A program made the position numbers and the translations under genes. A model generated the notes under the pieces. The model was given only the letters and a program-made list of their open reading frames with translations. It ran no database searches and was not told where the DNA came from. 64,000 nt of DNA from Parabacteroides sp. PF5-6 (GTDB taxonomy: Bacteria > Bacteroidota > Bacteroidia > Bacteroidales > Tannerellaceae): the NCBI RefSeq assembly GCF_029504695.1, contig NZ_JAQFIN010000004.1:310001-374000 (forward strand). Reading direction: 5' to 3'. The first letter of the stretch is position 1. Each line of letters begins with the position of its first letter. Shown here piece by piece: positions 51,136 to 60,300 of the stretch.

Positions 51136-54100
51136 ATGAGTATGTTGAAAATCGTAAGACCAGTTTCCTTACTGCTGCTATTGACAACGATTTGTTCCGG
51201 AAAGGCCATGTACGCGGCAGGTGAGTCCAGCTTACCCGTTGTTCACATAGCCCTGCAACAATCCACCGTGAAAGGGGTGGTGGAAGACGCGTACGGACCG
51301 ATCATCGGGGCTTCAGTCATTGTGAAAGGAACAACGAACGGTATGGTTACCAATCTCGATGGTAACTTTGAGTTGAATAATCTGAAACAGGGTGACATTA
51401 TCCAGGTCTCTTACATTGGATACCTTACCCAGGAAATCCCGTACAGCGGGCAATCCTCCCTCCGGATTGTCTTGCGTGAAGACACCCAGAAGCTGGAAGA
51501 AGTGGTGGTGGTCGGTTATGGAACACAGAAGAAAGTGAACCTGACCGGATCGGTCGCCAATGTGGACAATAAATTATTTGAAAACCGCCCGATCACGAAC
51601 GTCTCCTCCGGTTTGCAGGGCTTATTGCCTGGGGTGAGTGTTGTGCAAAGTAGTGGCCAGCCCGGTTCGGATACGGGAAAGATCCGGGTGCGGGGTACCG
51701 GTACGTTAAACTCGGCCGATCCGATGGTTATTGTGGATGGCGTGGAATCCACGATGAACGATATCGATGCCAATGATGTGGAGACTATTTCGGTACTGAA
51801 AGACGCGGCTTCGGCAGCTATTTACGGATCGAAAGCGGCCAATGGGGTGATCCTGATCACGACCAAACGCGGAAAGACAGGCAAGACGTCGATCAATTAT
51901 TCCGGCAACTTCGGCTTTACCCAAGCCACCCGCATCCCGGAGTATTTCTCTTCGGCGCAGGTCGCCGAATATTGGAATGCCGCGTTGGAATACGAAGGCA
52001 GTAGCCCTATCTATACCGCGGAAGAGATCCGGAAATACAAGGATGGCTCCGATCCGGAGAACTATCCGAATACCAACTGGCACGACCTGGTCTACAAAAC
52101 GGCCTTCCAGCAGACGCATAATGTGAATGTGAGCGGTGGAAGCGACGCGGCGCGTTATATGGCTTCCTTAGGCTATCAGGGACAGGACGGGATCATCGAC
52201 AACTACAACAAGAACCAGTACAATATGCGCCTGAACCTGGATATGAAACCGACGGATAAGATGGAGACTAGTTTCAGTATGGCGTATACCCAGCAGGACA
52301 TCAATTCGCCCGTTGGCTCGTATTCGGACGGGAGCACGGCCCAGATTCTGCGTTTGTTGAACCGTATCTCGCCGATGGTGGTCGGCCAGTATAGTGATGG
52401 CACTTACGGCGCTGTCTCGGACGGTAACCCGTTGGCGTGGATACAGGACGGTGGTACGCAGAACCGGAAAGTACATAACCTGATGGCTGTCGGTTCGGCG
52501 AAGTATCAGTTCCTGCCTTCCCTGTCGCTCAAAGCGCAAGTCGCCTATAAGCTGCAGATGGAAGAGACCGACAAATACACCAAGCGTATACAATACAACC
52601 CGACCTACGCGCAGGGAACCACCTCGAAAGCGATCACCGGCAAAGACTACGACCGGATCACCTTCGACCTGACGCCGGAATATAAGAAATCTTTCGGCAA
52701 GCATAACCTCGGTGTATTGGGCGGTTTCCATTCCGAGCTGTATAAATATAAGTATAGCTATTCGTACCGGAGCGGTTATCCGAACACGTCGCTGACCGAC
52801 CTGAACGCCGGTTCGGCCTCAACCGCCAAGGCGGAAGGGTACACCCGTGAGCTGGCGATGATCTCTTACTTCGGGCGTGTGAACTACGACTACGACGGGA
52901 AATATCTTTTCGAAGCCAATATCCGCCATGACGGATCGTCGCGTTTCTCGAAAGATAACCGCTGGGGAACGTTCCCGGCCGTTTCCGCCGGATGGCGTCT
53001 CTCGGAAGAAGGCTTCTTCGAAGGACTGAAAGATAAAGTGAACAACCTGAAACTGCGTGCTTCCTGGGGTAAATTGGGGAACCAGGAAATTCTCGATAGC
53101 GATGGCTATTCGAACTACTACCCGACCGTGTCGACCATGACGCTGGGTAAAGACTATGTGTTGGGTGGTTCTTTGGAATCGGGTGCGCATACCTATTACG
53201 CCGTTAATTCCGACCTGAAATGGGAGGAGACTACCACCTGGGGCGCGGCAATCGATATCGCTTTGCTGGATAAGGTCTCTTTCACGGCCGAATACTACAA
53301 CAAGACCACTTCGGGTGTGATCATGGAGATGAGCACGCCGAATACCTACGCGCTGAGCAGCTATTTTGCCAACCTGGCGAAGATCCGCAACTCCGGGATC
53401 GAGCTATCGGTCGCTTACAATGATAAATTCGGGGATGTCGGCTTTAACTTCGGTGGGAACGTGGCGTTCAATAAGAATGAAGTACTGAATATCGGCACAA
53501 ACGAATATGAGTATGTCACCGGTATCGACAACTATACCGCTGTCAACTGGGTAGGTCATTCGATGAACAGTATCTATGCCTACGAAACTGCCGGTATTTT
53601 CCAAACACAGGAGGAGCTGGATAACTGGGCGGAATATGGTTTTACCTCCAAGACCCGCCGGATCGGCGATGTGAAATACGTCGATACCAATGGCGACGGC
53701 AAGGTGACGGCCGAAGACCGAACCATCCAGGGTTCTACGGATCCGAAGATCGCGTTTGGCTTCAACTTCGGACTGACCTATAAACAGTTCGACCTGATCG
53801 CTTTCTTCCAGGGCGCCGCCAAGGTGTCGAGCATCGTCTCGGAAGGAAGGGGCGGACTGAGCGCGTCGACTTCCAAGCCCCACAATCTGTGGTTAGACAG
53901 CTGGACGCCAGACAATACGAATGCCAAATACCCGCGCCTGGCTACTTCCAATGCGGATATCAATACGGAACATTCGGATATCTGGGTGATGAATGCTTCG
54001 TATCTGCGTATGAAAGACCTGCAGATCGGTTATACGTTCCCTAAATCCCTTTTGGATAAGATCGGCATTCAGCGGTTGAGGATTTACTATAGCGGACAGA

Positions 54101-54216
54101 ATCTGTTTACGCTTACCGGAATGCTCGACGGATGGGATCCGGAAGCGCCTGCCGGACGTGGAAATGCTTATCCGCAAACTGTGGTGAATTCATTCGGATT
54201 AAATCTTACATTCTAA
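51136..54216 (+). CDS. SusC-type TonB-dependent transporter (third pair)
   Basis: Outer-membrane importer of 1026 residues with signal peptide, carboxypeptidase-D-like domain (about 40-118), plug from about 120 (VVVVGYGTQKKVNLTGSV, RGTGTLNSADPMVIVDGVE) and barrel ending LNLTF. No STN domain. A second ATG two codons in (51142) is equally usable. There is a 236-base gap upstream with no obvious TAnnTTTG box. It heads a group without glycosidases, so its substrate is unknown and may not be a simple glycan. Confidence 0.94.
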   Translation: MSMLKIVRPVSLLLLLTTICSGKAMYAAGESSLPVVHIALQQSTVKGVVEDAYGPIIGASVIVKGTTNGMVTNLDGNFELNNLKQGDIIQVSYIGYLTQEIPYSGQSSLRIVLREDTQKLEEVVVVGYGTQKKVNLTGSVANVDNKLFENRPITNVSSGLQGLLPGVSVVQSSGQPGSDTGKIRVRGTGTLNSADPMVIVDGVESTMNDIDANDVETISVLKDAASAAIYGSKAANGVILITTKRGKTGKTSINYSGNFGFTQATRIPEYFSSAQVAEYWNAALEYEGSSPIYTAEEIRKYKDGSDPENYPNTNWHDLVYKTAFQQTHNVNVSGGSDAARYMASLGYQGQDGIIDNYNKNQYNMRLNLDMKPTDKMETSFSMAYTQQDINSPVGSYSDGSTAQILRLLNRISPMVVGQYSDGTYGAVSDGNPLAWIQDGGTQNRKVHNLMAVGSAKYQFLPSLSLKAQVAYKLQMEETDKYTKRIQYNPTYAQGTTSKAITGKDYDRITFDLTPEYKKSFGKHNLGVLGGFHSELYKYKYSYSYRSGYPNTSLTDLNAGSASTAKAEGYTRELAMISYFGRVNYDYDGKYLFEANIRHDGSSRFSKDNRWGTFPAVSAGWRLSEEGFFEGLKDKVNNLKLRASWGKLGNQEILDSDGYSNYYPTVSTMTLGKDYVLGGSLESGAHTYYAVNSDLKWEETTTWGAAIDIALLDKVSFTAEYYNKTTSGVIMEMSTPNTYALSSYFANLAKIRNSGIELSVAYNDKFGDVGFNFGGNVAFNKNEVLNIGTNEYEYVTGIDNYTAVNWVGHSMNSIYAYETAGIFQTQEELDNWAEYGFTSKTRRIGDVKYVDTNGDGKVTAEDRTIQGSTDPKIAFGFNFGLTYKQFDLIAFFQGAAKVSSIVSEGRGGLSASTSKPHNLWLDSWTPDNTNAKYPRLATSNADINTEHSDIWVMNASYLRMKDLQIGYTFPKSLLDKIGIQRLRIYYSGQNLFTLTGMLDGWDPEAPAGRGNAYPQTVVNSFGLNLTF

Positions 54217-54235
54217 TCAACTAAGGAGGTATAAA

Positions 54236-55885
54236 ATGAAGAAATTTTTAATTAATATAATACTTGTTTTGCCCGTATTCATGTCAAGTTGTTCCGACTT
54301 CCTTGACCGATATCCGGTAGATGCCTTATCCCCGTCTACTTTCTGGCAAACCGAAGATGACGCCTACCTGGCAATGGTGGGCTGCTACAACCGCCTGGAA
54401 CCGATCTATGGCGGATATAATATGATGTATTGGGATACGACATCGGACAACTTGTTTAATTATTTCAGTTGGGAAGGCTACAAACCGATCGCTAGCGGGA
54501 ATATGCAAACCAGTGATACTGGAACGAGCTTCTTTAATTTCCTGGATATCCGTTCCTGCAATGAATATCTGGCCAATGAGGCGACGGTAGACTGGAGTAC
54601 GACCGAAAAACAAAACCAGTACAAAGCGGAAGTGCGTACGCTGCGTGCGATGTTCTATTTCTGGAAAACAGAACAATACGGCGACTTTCCTTTCTTTACT
54701 GATGTGTTGGAAACGCCTGAAGAAGCGCAACTGGCGCGCACCGATGTGGCGACGATCCGTGAGTTTATCGTTTCCGAACTGAAAGAGTGTATCCCTCATC
54801 TGCCCAACAAAAATGGAACAGCACAGGGACGTATCAACAAACAGGCGGCCGAAGCGTTATTGATGCGCTATTATCTTTATCAGGGCGACTATACAAATGC
54901 CTTGACGTATGCCAAATCGATCCATGAAAGCGGACAGTTCGCGATGCCCGCCATGAGTTATGCCGATGCGTTTCTGGTGGCGAACCAATATAACAGTGAA
55001 ACGATCCTGAGTCATAGCTATCTGGAAAGTACATCCAATGATCTTTACCTGCCTCCTTTTATGCCGAATATGATTGGAGGGTGGTCTTCCGTTGTGCCGA
55101 CAGTAGACCTGGTCGAATCGTATGAGATGAGCGACGGGCGTACGATCGAAGAAGCCAAACGCGACGGTGATTACGATGAATCCAACCCGTTTATCAACCG
55201 CGACCCCCGTTTGCGTGCAAGTGTATTGTATCCGGGACAGATTTATCATGACAACTACAAAAACACTTATAGTGGTTGCTATAACTCCCTGCTTCAGTAT
55301 TTTGCCAACGGCGATAAGAACGACGACTACGGTATCAATGCCGATAACGCGAGCAAGACAGGCCTTCAGGTGAAGAAGTTCTTGCAGAACCTCGACCAAT
55401 TCAGTGATGTGAACACGGCAAGTTTGCATTTTCCGATTTTCCGCTACGCGGAAGTCCTCCTGACCATTGCGGAGTGTCATATCGAATTGAATCAGAATCT
55501 GAGTGAAGCGATCGAATGTATAAATAGGGTGCGTAACCGGGCAGGTATGCCGAATGTGGATACCGGCAAATACGCCGATCAGAGTTCGCTGCGCACACTG
55601 GTTCGTCGCGAGCGTCGTGTCGAGTTTGCCGGGGAAGGTCTTCGCCGGGCGGACCTCAAGCGTTGGGGTCTATTAACTTCGACGCTGGCCGGATTTGATA
55701 TCCTTCGTTATGACGGGGATGTGACGACAACATTAAATGCTGATGGTGATTATAATGTGGCAATCACGGGTAAAAGTGTTGTTAGCGGAGAAACGTACAA
55801 TTTCAAATCGCATAATGAACTGTTGCCTGTTCCGTTGACACAGATGGAGTTGAACCCGAATCTGGTACAGAATCCAGGCTATTGA
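54236..55885 (+). CDS. SusD-type lipoprotein (third pair)
   Basis: Partner lipoprotein of the SusC before it, 549 residues, starting 19 bases after the SusC stop. Lipobox MSSC (C19), then the family pattern SDFLDRYPVDALSPSTFWQT. TPR-like helices (VRTLRAMFYFWKTEQYGDFP) and the C-terminal signature (VRRERRVEFAGEGLRRADLKRWG) are present. A hairpin follows the gene before the next member of the cluster. Confidence 0.94.
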   Translation: MKKFLINIILVLPVFMSSCSDFLDRYPVDALSPSTFWQTEDDAYLAMVGCYNRLEPIYGGYNMMYWDTTSDNLFNYFSWEGYKPIASGNMQTSDTGTSFFNFLDIRSCNEYLANEATVDWSTTEKQNQYKAEVRTLRAMFYFWKTEQYGDFPFFTDVLETPEEAQLARTDVATIREFIVSELKECIPHLPNKNGTAQGRINKQAAEALLMRYYLYQGDYTNALTYAKSIHESGQFAMPAMSYADAFLVANQYNSETILSHSYLESTSNDLYLPPFMPNMIGGWSSVVPTVDLVESYEMSDGRTIEEAKRDGDYDESNPFINRDPRLRASVLYPGQIYHDNYKNTYSGCYNSLLQYFANGDKNDDYGINADNASKTGLQVKKFLQNLDQFSDVNTASLHFPIFRYAEVLLTIAECHIELNQNLSEAIECINRVRNRAGMPNVDTGKYADQSSLRTLVRRERRVEFAGEGLRRADLKRWGLLTSTLAGFDILRYDGDVTTTLNADGDYNVAITGKSVVSGETYNFKSHNELLPVPLTQMELNPNLVQNPGY

Positions 55886-55910
55886 CAGCCTTCCATAATA
55901 ACAAAACTAT

Positions 55911-55944
55911 CCTGGCTCTCCTCCTTTTCTGGCGGGGAGCCGGG
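55911..55944 (+). terminator. Hairpin after SusD, possible attenuator
   Basis: CCTGGCTCTCC pairs with GGGGAGCCGGG (one wobble and few mismatches) 25 bases after the SusD stop. No T run follows, so it is more likely an mRNA stabiliser or processing point than a terminator. Genes on both sides share strand. Confidence 0.4.
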
Positions 55945-55981
55945 ATCGTACATTTATTGTTTTTTTATCTGTTTATACGGT

Positions 55982-57406
55982 ATGCGTCATGTAGTTTTTG
56001 CCTTTATCATTTTACTTCTCGTTTGCTGCACTCCAAAAGATGCTTCCTTGGCGAGTGACAGCTATCCGCCTATATTTCCGGATTATACATTTGTGACTAT
56101 ACCTGCAAATATCGCACCGTTGAACTTCGGGATAGAAGAGGCATCTCATATCAAAGTGGTATTTAGCCATGCCGGCGAAGAACTGAAAACCCTGAACGGA
56201 AAATCATCTTTGAAGATCCCCCGGAAACTATGGACAGAATGGCTTCATTTATACGCCGGAGAAGAGTTGACTGTGACCGTTTCCGCCTGGACAAAAGATC
56301 AGCCGGAGGGCGTCGTTTATAAGCCCTTTACGATTTCTGTCTCTGCACACGGAATAGATCCCTGGATCGCCTATCGCTTGATTGAACCCGGCTATGAATT
56401 ATGGAACGAAATGGGGATCTATCAGCGCGACCTGACTTCTTTCAATGAGAAAGTGATCCTGACGAATAAAGAAAATCACGACGGATGTATCAACTGCCAT
56501 TCCTTTCATCATTATTCTCCTGAAAATATGATGTTTCATGCACGGGGAAAAAACGGAACGACCGTATTGATGGAAAACAACAACCTACGGCGTGTAGACC
56601 TTGCCGAACTTGGCCCCAAGAAACCGGGAACCTATCCCGTATGGCACCCGTCGGGGAATTATATCGCATTTTCCAGTAATGAAACCCATCAATCTTTTTA
56701 TCATTTCGGACAAACGCCAACTGAGGTTTACGATCTGTCTTCAGACCTTATTGTATATGATATAAAAAAGGATGAAGTCTTATCTGATCCCCGGTTTACA
56801 GAAGAAAGTCAGTTTGAAACATTCCCGGCCTTTTCGCCGGATGGGAAATATTTATATTTCTGTCGGGCAGAGGCCAGAGAGATGCCGTTTGCCTATAAAT
56901 CCCTGAAATATGCCTTGTGTCGGGTTGCTTTTGATGAGGCAAACGGAACATTGGGAGAGCGGGTTGATACGCTTTATCATCCGGCAGATAAAGGGGGAAG
57001 CGTTTCTTTTCCTCGTATTTCACCTGATGGGCAATATCTGCTTTATACGGAGGCCAACTGTGCTACCTTTCCGATCTGGCATAAAGAAGCCGATTTGAAA
57101 ATGATCCGGCTTAGCGACGGAGAGGAAATAGATACCGCTGTTATAAACAGTGAAGATACGGAGAGTTACCATTCCTGGTCTTCCAATGGGAAATGGATCA
57201 TATTCAGTAGCCGTCGTATCGATGGACGATATACCCGTCTTTATATTGCGGCAGTGACGGAAGCAGGTGGCCTGGGCAAACCTTTTCTGTTGCCGCAGAA
57301 AGATCCTGAAGAGAATGCCCTGCGGATGCGATCCTATAATATCCCGGAATTTGTCAAGGGAGAAGTGCGGCTGGACCGCCGTGAGGTCGCTTCTTTGTTC
57401 GATTAA
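55982..57406 (+). CDS. PD40/TolB-like propeller lipoprotein with CxxCH motif
   Basis: Predicted exported lipoprotein, 474 residues, with lipobox LLVC (C15 or C16). The region 30-150 is beta-rich, followed by a single c-type heme motif C169-I-N-C172-H173 in DGCINCHSF. At least four WD40-like PD40 repeats follow (VWHPSGNYIAFSS, AFSPDGKYLYFCR, RISPDGQYLLYTE, WSSNGKWIIFSS). Such proteins are often labelled cytochrome c biosynthesis protein without proof. Co-located with a SusCD pair and a membrane protein (15-base gap downstream). Heme attachment, if real, implies an electron-transfer or redox-sensing role next to a TonB importer; function unknown. Confidence 0.75.
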   Translation: MRHVVFAFIILLLVCCTPKDASLASDSYPPIFPDYTFVTIPANIAPLNFGIEEASHIKVVFSHAGEELKTLNGKSSLKIPRKLWTEWLHLYAGEELTVTVSAWTKDQPEGVVYKPFTISVSAHGIDPWIAYRLIEPGYELWNEMGIYQRDLTSFNEKVILTNKENHDGCINCHSFHHYSPENMMFHARGKNGTTVLMENNNLRRVDLAELGPKKPGTYPVWHPSGNYIAFSSNETHQSFYHFGQTPTEVYDLSSDLIVYDIKKDEVLSDPRFTEESQFETFPAFSPDGKYLYFCRAEAREMPFAYKSLKYALCRVAFDEANGTLGERVDTLYHPADKGGSVSFPRISPDGQYLLYTEANCATFPIWHKEADLKMIRLSDGEEIDTAVINSEDTESYHSWSSNGKWIIFSSRRIDGRYTRLYIAAVTEAGGLGKPFLLPQKDPEENALRMRSYNIPEFVKGEVRLDRREVASLFD

Positions 57407-57420
57407 ACTGAAAGGCCGGA

Positions 57421-58617
57421 ATGAAAGAGAATCTGAAATATCAAATCGGTTTCCTTGTGATAGTCTATCATCTGTGGTGCTTTGTCTATCCGGAAACGTT
57501 AGGCAGTATAGAGGCCAACAGTTTTTTTGTCTGGACGCCGGACTACCGGGCGATGAAGCTCTCCCGCCTTGGAGGAATCGTCTCTTTGATCGCCGATTAT
57601 CTCTCCCAGTTTTATCGCTGGCGGGAGGTGGGCGCGTTGATGCAAACGGCTTTTCTTGCTTTATTCCTGTCGCTTTTCGACTATCTGTTTTATTGGTTGA
57701 ATAATGGGCAAAACGCGTGGATCTTCTTTCTCCCGGCCAGCCTGTTCCTGTTTATGCAACTCTATACACCCAGCTTATTGTTGCCGGTCTATTGCGTCTT
57801 GGGTACAGCCTTGTTTGTTTTGATTGTTTTATTCGTCTGCCGGTCTGCCGGAAGAGTCATTAAGCCCATAAAGGTACCACCGGCATTGCCGTATGTCTAC
57901 GCTTTATTGATTCTCTTTACTGTAATTCTTGTATTTGTTTTCTGCCCATCAACTCGTCAGCGGGAAAAATTAATAGGTATTGAGCAGGCGGCTATCGCTT
58001 CTCAGTGGAATTATGTACTCAATCGGATCACACCGGAAGAAGCTTTATATAATCCCAATTTGCAACGATATGTGCTTCTTGCCCTGTCGGAACAGGGGAG
58101 ATTAGCCGATCATTTGTTCAAATTGAATCCTGCCAGTGAAGAATGTTTTTATTTTTACAGGGCAACGACTCCTCCAGCCCGCCTGTTCAACAGCCTGTTC
58201 TATAAAAACCTGGGCATATACAACGAATCGGTTCATCAGCTGTTCGAAATGGCCATTCAGACTAGGAACGGCATGACATTTCAATGCCTGCGCCAATTGA
58301 TCGATAGTTACCTGAAAATGGGAAATGTGGCGTTAGCCGATAAATACCTCACCATCCTGCAACACGCGACATGTCATAAGCGTTGGGTAGAAAATCGCGG
58401 AAAATTATTACAAGCCCTCCGTCAGAGCCCCATCGACACACCGGTAAAAAGCCGGAATGATATTTTTATCGGTGCCTATCCCTTCCTGAAAGAAATGGCA
58501 TTACTCCTGGAAGAAAATCCGGAAAACCTGAAAATACAGACATATTATCAGTCTGCCCTCTCGATCCGCAAAGCGGCCTCTACTTCAAGCCGGATCGGCG
58601 GGAGTGTTTCTCCTTAA
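57421..58617 (+). CDS. Uncharacterised inner-membrane protein (DUF6057-like)
   Basis: Membrane protein of 398 residues. Hydrophobic segments lie at about 8-25, 72-96, 99-115, 118-140 and 156-176. A large C-terminal domain (about 180-398) is helical and TPR-like (QWNYVLNRITPEEALYNPNL, LRQLIDSYLKMGNVALADKY). It resembles a Bacteroidales family I know as DUF6057, by eye. It starts 15 bases after the propeller lipoprotein and is the last gene of the SusCD group. Role unknown; the TPR-like part may contact the lipoprotein. Confidence 0.7.
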   Translation: MKENLKYQIGFLVIVYHLWCFVYPETLGSIEANSFFVWTPDYRAMKLSRLGGIVSLIADYLSQFYRWREVGALMQTAFLALFLSLFDYLFYWLNNGQNAWIFFLPASLFLFMQLYTPSLLLPVYCVLGTALFVLIVLFVCRSAGRVIKPIKVPPALPYVYALLILFTVILVFVFCPSTRQREKLIGIEQAAIASQWNYVLNRITPEEALYNPNLQRYVLLALSEQGRLADHLFKLNPASEECFYFYRATTPPARLFNSLFYKNLGIYNESVHQLFEMAIQTRNGMTFQCLRQLIDSYLKMGNVALADKYLTILQHATCHKRWVENRGKLLQALRQSPIDTPVKSRNDIFIGAYPFLKEMALLLEENPENLKIQTYYQSALSIRKAASTSSRIGGSVSP

Positions 58618-58618
58618 T

Positions 58619-58711
58619 GGCGGGAATATTTATTTGTTGATAACCGTCAACACATTTGTTGACAATTGTCAACAGATCTGTTGATAGTTATCAACAAGTG
58701 AATAGTCCCTC
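58619..58711. repeat. Triple palindrome array of TTGTTGAYAAYTRTCAACAA type
   Basis: Three related palindromes follow one another (near 58634, 58656 and 58679), enclosed by GGCGGGAATA and TAGTCCC ends. A single-palindrome version with the same ends is at 24093-24135. It lies directly after the stop of the membrane protein gene, so it may be a transcript-end element or a small mobile unit. Confidence 0.7.
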
Positions 58712-58815
58712 GAATTTTGCTTTTCTTTTCCTGTTCTTTCCTCTTTTATCTGTTTATGTTTTTTAATTTGTTGCACAATATCTATTGAAACGTGCAATTA
58801 TTTAACAAAAGTATA

Positions 58816-58823
58816 TATCTTTG
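58816..58823 (+). promoter_or_regulatory. -7 box TATCTTTG of the FadL-type porin gene
   Basis: TATCTTTG matches TAnnTTTG, 51 bases before the start at 58875. The leader carries a small stem, CGCCT-6-AAGGCGGG, near 58831-58849. A -33 box is not clear. Confidence 0.6.
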
Positions 58824-58874
58824 CCGCCGCTCGCCTACGTAAAGGCGGGTCTTTATCTAACGAATTAATATTGT

Positions 58875-60239
58875 ATGAGAAAGATTATTACACTTGTATG
58901 TCTGTGTGTGCTTCCATTGACTTATATGGCGGCAGAAGGTTACCAGGTCAATTCGCAGAGCGCCAAGCAGAGCGGGATGGGCCATGTGGGCGTTGCCATG
59001 AAGCTGGGTGCGGAGAGTATGCATTTCAATCCGGCGGGATTAGGATTTATGGAGAATACGCTGGATCTGTCCGCGGGGGTATTTGCGATATTCCCCGATG
59101 CGAAATATTCCAACGGGAGCTATTCACATAAGACGGAGAAGAAGGCCAGTACGCCTTTGTATTTCTATGGCGCATTCAAGATCTACGACTTCCTGTCGGC
59201 CGGTATCAGCGTGACCAATCCCTATGGAAGCGCAATCGACTGGGGAAAGAACTGGGCCGGAGCTTCCCTGATTCAGGATATCTCGCTTAAATCGTTTTCT
59301 ATTCAGCCGACCCTTTCGTGGAAGGTGACGGATAATTTCAGTATTGGTGCCGGTGCGATGCTTGTATTCGGTAACTTCGAGTTGAGCCGTTCGTTATTGT
59401 CGGGCGACTACTTAAATGAAAAGATGGCTCCGTTGGGAGCGGCAGTGCCTCAGGTGGCACAGATCCTGGATGCATTCAAGGGCACTCAGGTGGCTGCGAC
59501 TACGCTTTCCGGAAATGCACCGATACGGATGGGCATCAATTTCGGCTTGATGTGGGATATTACTGACAAATGGACGCTTGGAGCTTCTTACCGTTCGAAG
59601 GTGCGGATGAAAGTGAACGAAGGCACTGCCGAAATGATTTATGCCAATGAAGCGATGTTGCAACAATTGATCCAGATCGCTACAGCGGCCACGGGAAGTA
59701 ATCCGATCCCCATCCCTCCGTTGAACAAAGGAACTTTCAAAGCGGAATTGCCGTTGCCGGATAATTACCATGTGGGGCTGACTTATAAAGCGAACGACCG
59801 TTGGTTGTTTTCCGGTGAGGTACAGTTCGTGGGCTGGGGTGCATACAAAACCCTGAATGTGCAGTTCACCGAAGAAGTATTGGAAGGCGGATACAGTATC
59901 AACGCGCCGAAAGAATACAAAAATACCCGCATCTATCGTTTGGGAACCCAGTTCGCGGCCACCAGCCGTCTGGATCTGCGCTTCGGTGCTTACCTGGATG
60001 AGACCCCGGTCAAAGATGATTATCTGAATCCGGAGACACCCAGTATGAATAAGTTAGGCATCACCGCCGGATTGAGCTTCCGTCCGGTCGATCGTCTTTC
60101 CGTCGATTTCGGTTTTGGTTATATCACCGGCTTCGGCCGCGACGGTTCATATACCGATGCCCTGACCGGCAATAAGTTTGAAGGCCATTACGAGGTGACC
60201 GCCTTATCTCCGACTATCGGTGCGGCGTATCGCTTCTAA
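58875..60239 (+). CDS. FadL/OmpP1-type outer membrane transport protein
   Basis: Outer-membrane beta-barrel of the FadL family, 454 residues, for hydrophobic compounds such as long-chain fatty acids. Signal peptide MRKIITLVCLCVLPLTYMAA, then the N-terminal hatch region with YQVNSQSAKQSGMGHVGVA and SMHFNPAGLGFM (NPA motif). It ends in a C-terminal aromatic residue (AAYRF). Length and start are normal for the family. It has its own promoter and ends at a two-way terminator shared with the convergent efflux operon. Confidence 0.9.
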   Translation: MRKIITLVCLCVLPLTYMAAEGYQVNSQSAKQSGMGHVGVAMKLGAESMHFNPAGLGFMENTLDLSAGVFAIFPDAKYSNGSYSHKTEKKASTPLYFYGAFKIYDFLSAGISVTNPYGSAIDWGKNWAGASLIQDISLKSFSIQPTLSWKVTDNFSIGAGAMLVFGNFELSRSLLSGDYLNEKMAPLGAAVPQVAQILDAFKGTQVAATTLSGNAPIRMGINFGLMWDITDKWTLGASYRSKVRMKVNEGTAEMIYANEAMLQQLIQIATAATGSNPIPIPPLNKGTFKAELPLPDNYHVGLTYKANDRWLFSGEVQFVGWGAYKTLNVQFTEEVLEGGYSINAPKEYKNTRIYRLGTQFAATSRLDLRFGAYLDETPVKDDYLNPETPSMNKLGITAGLSFRPVDRLSVDFGFGYITGFGRDGSYTDALTGNKFEGHYEVTALSPTIGAAYRF

Positions 60240-60259
60240 ATCCATAGATCTACAATATA

Positions 60260-60300
60260 AAAAGAAACGGCAGCTTTTAGTGAGGCTGCCGTTTTTTTAT
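60260..60300. terminator. Two-way intrinsic terminator
   Basis: AACGGCAGC pairs with GCTGCCGTT around a 10-base loop; A run upstream and T run downstream make it work on both strands. The stop codon of the minus-strand MFS gene (60277-60279) lies in the loop, so one arm is coding. Confidence 0.85.
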
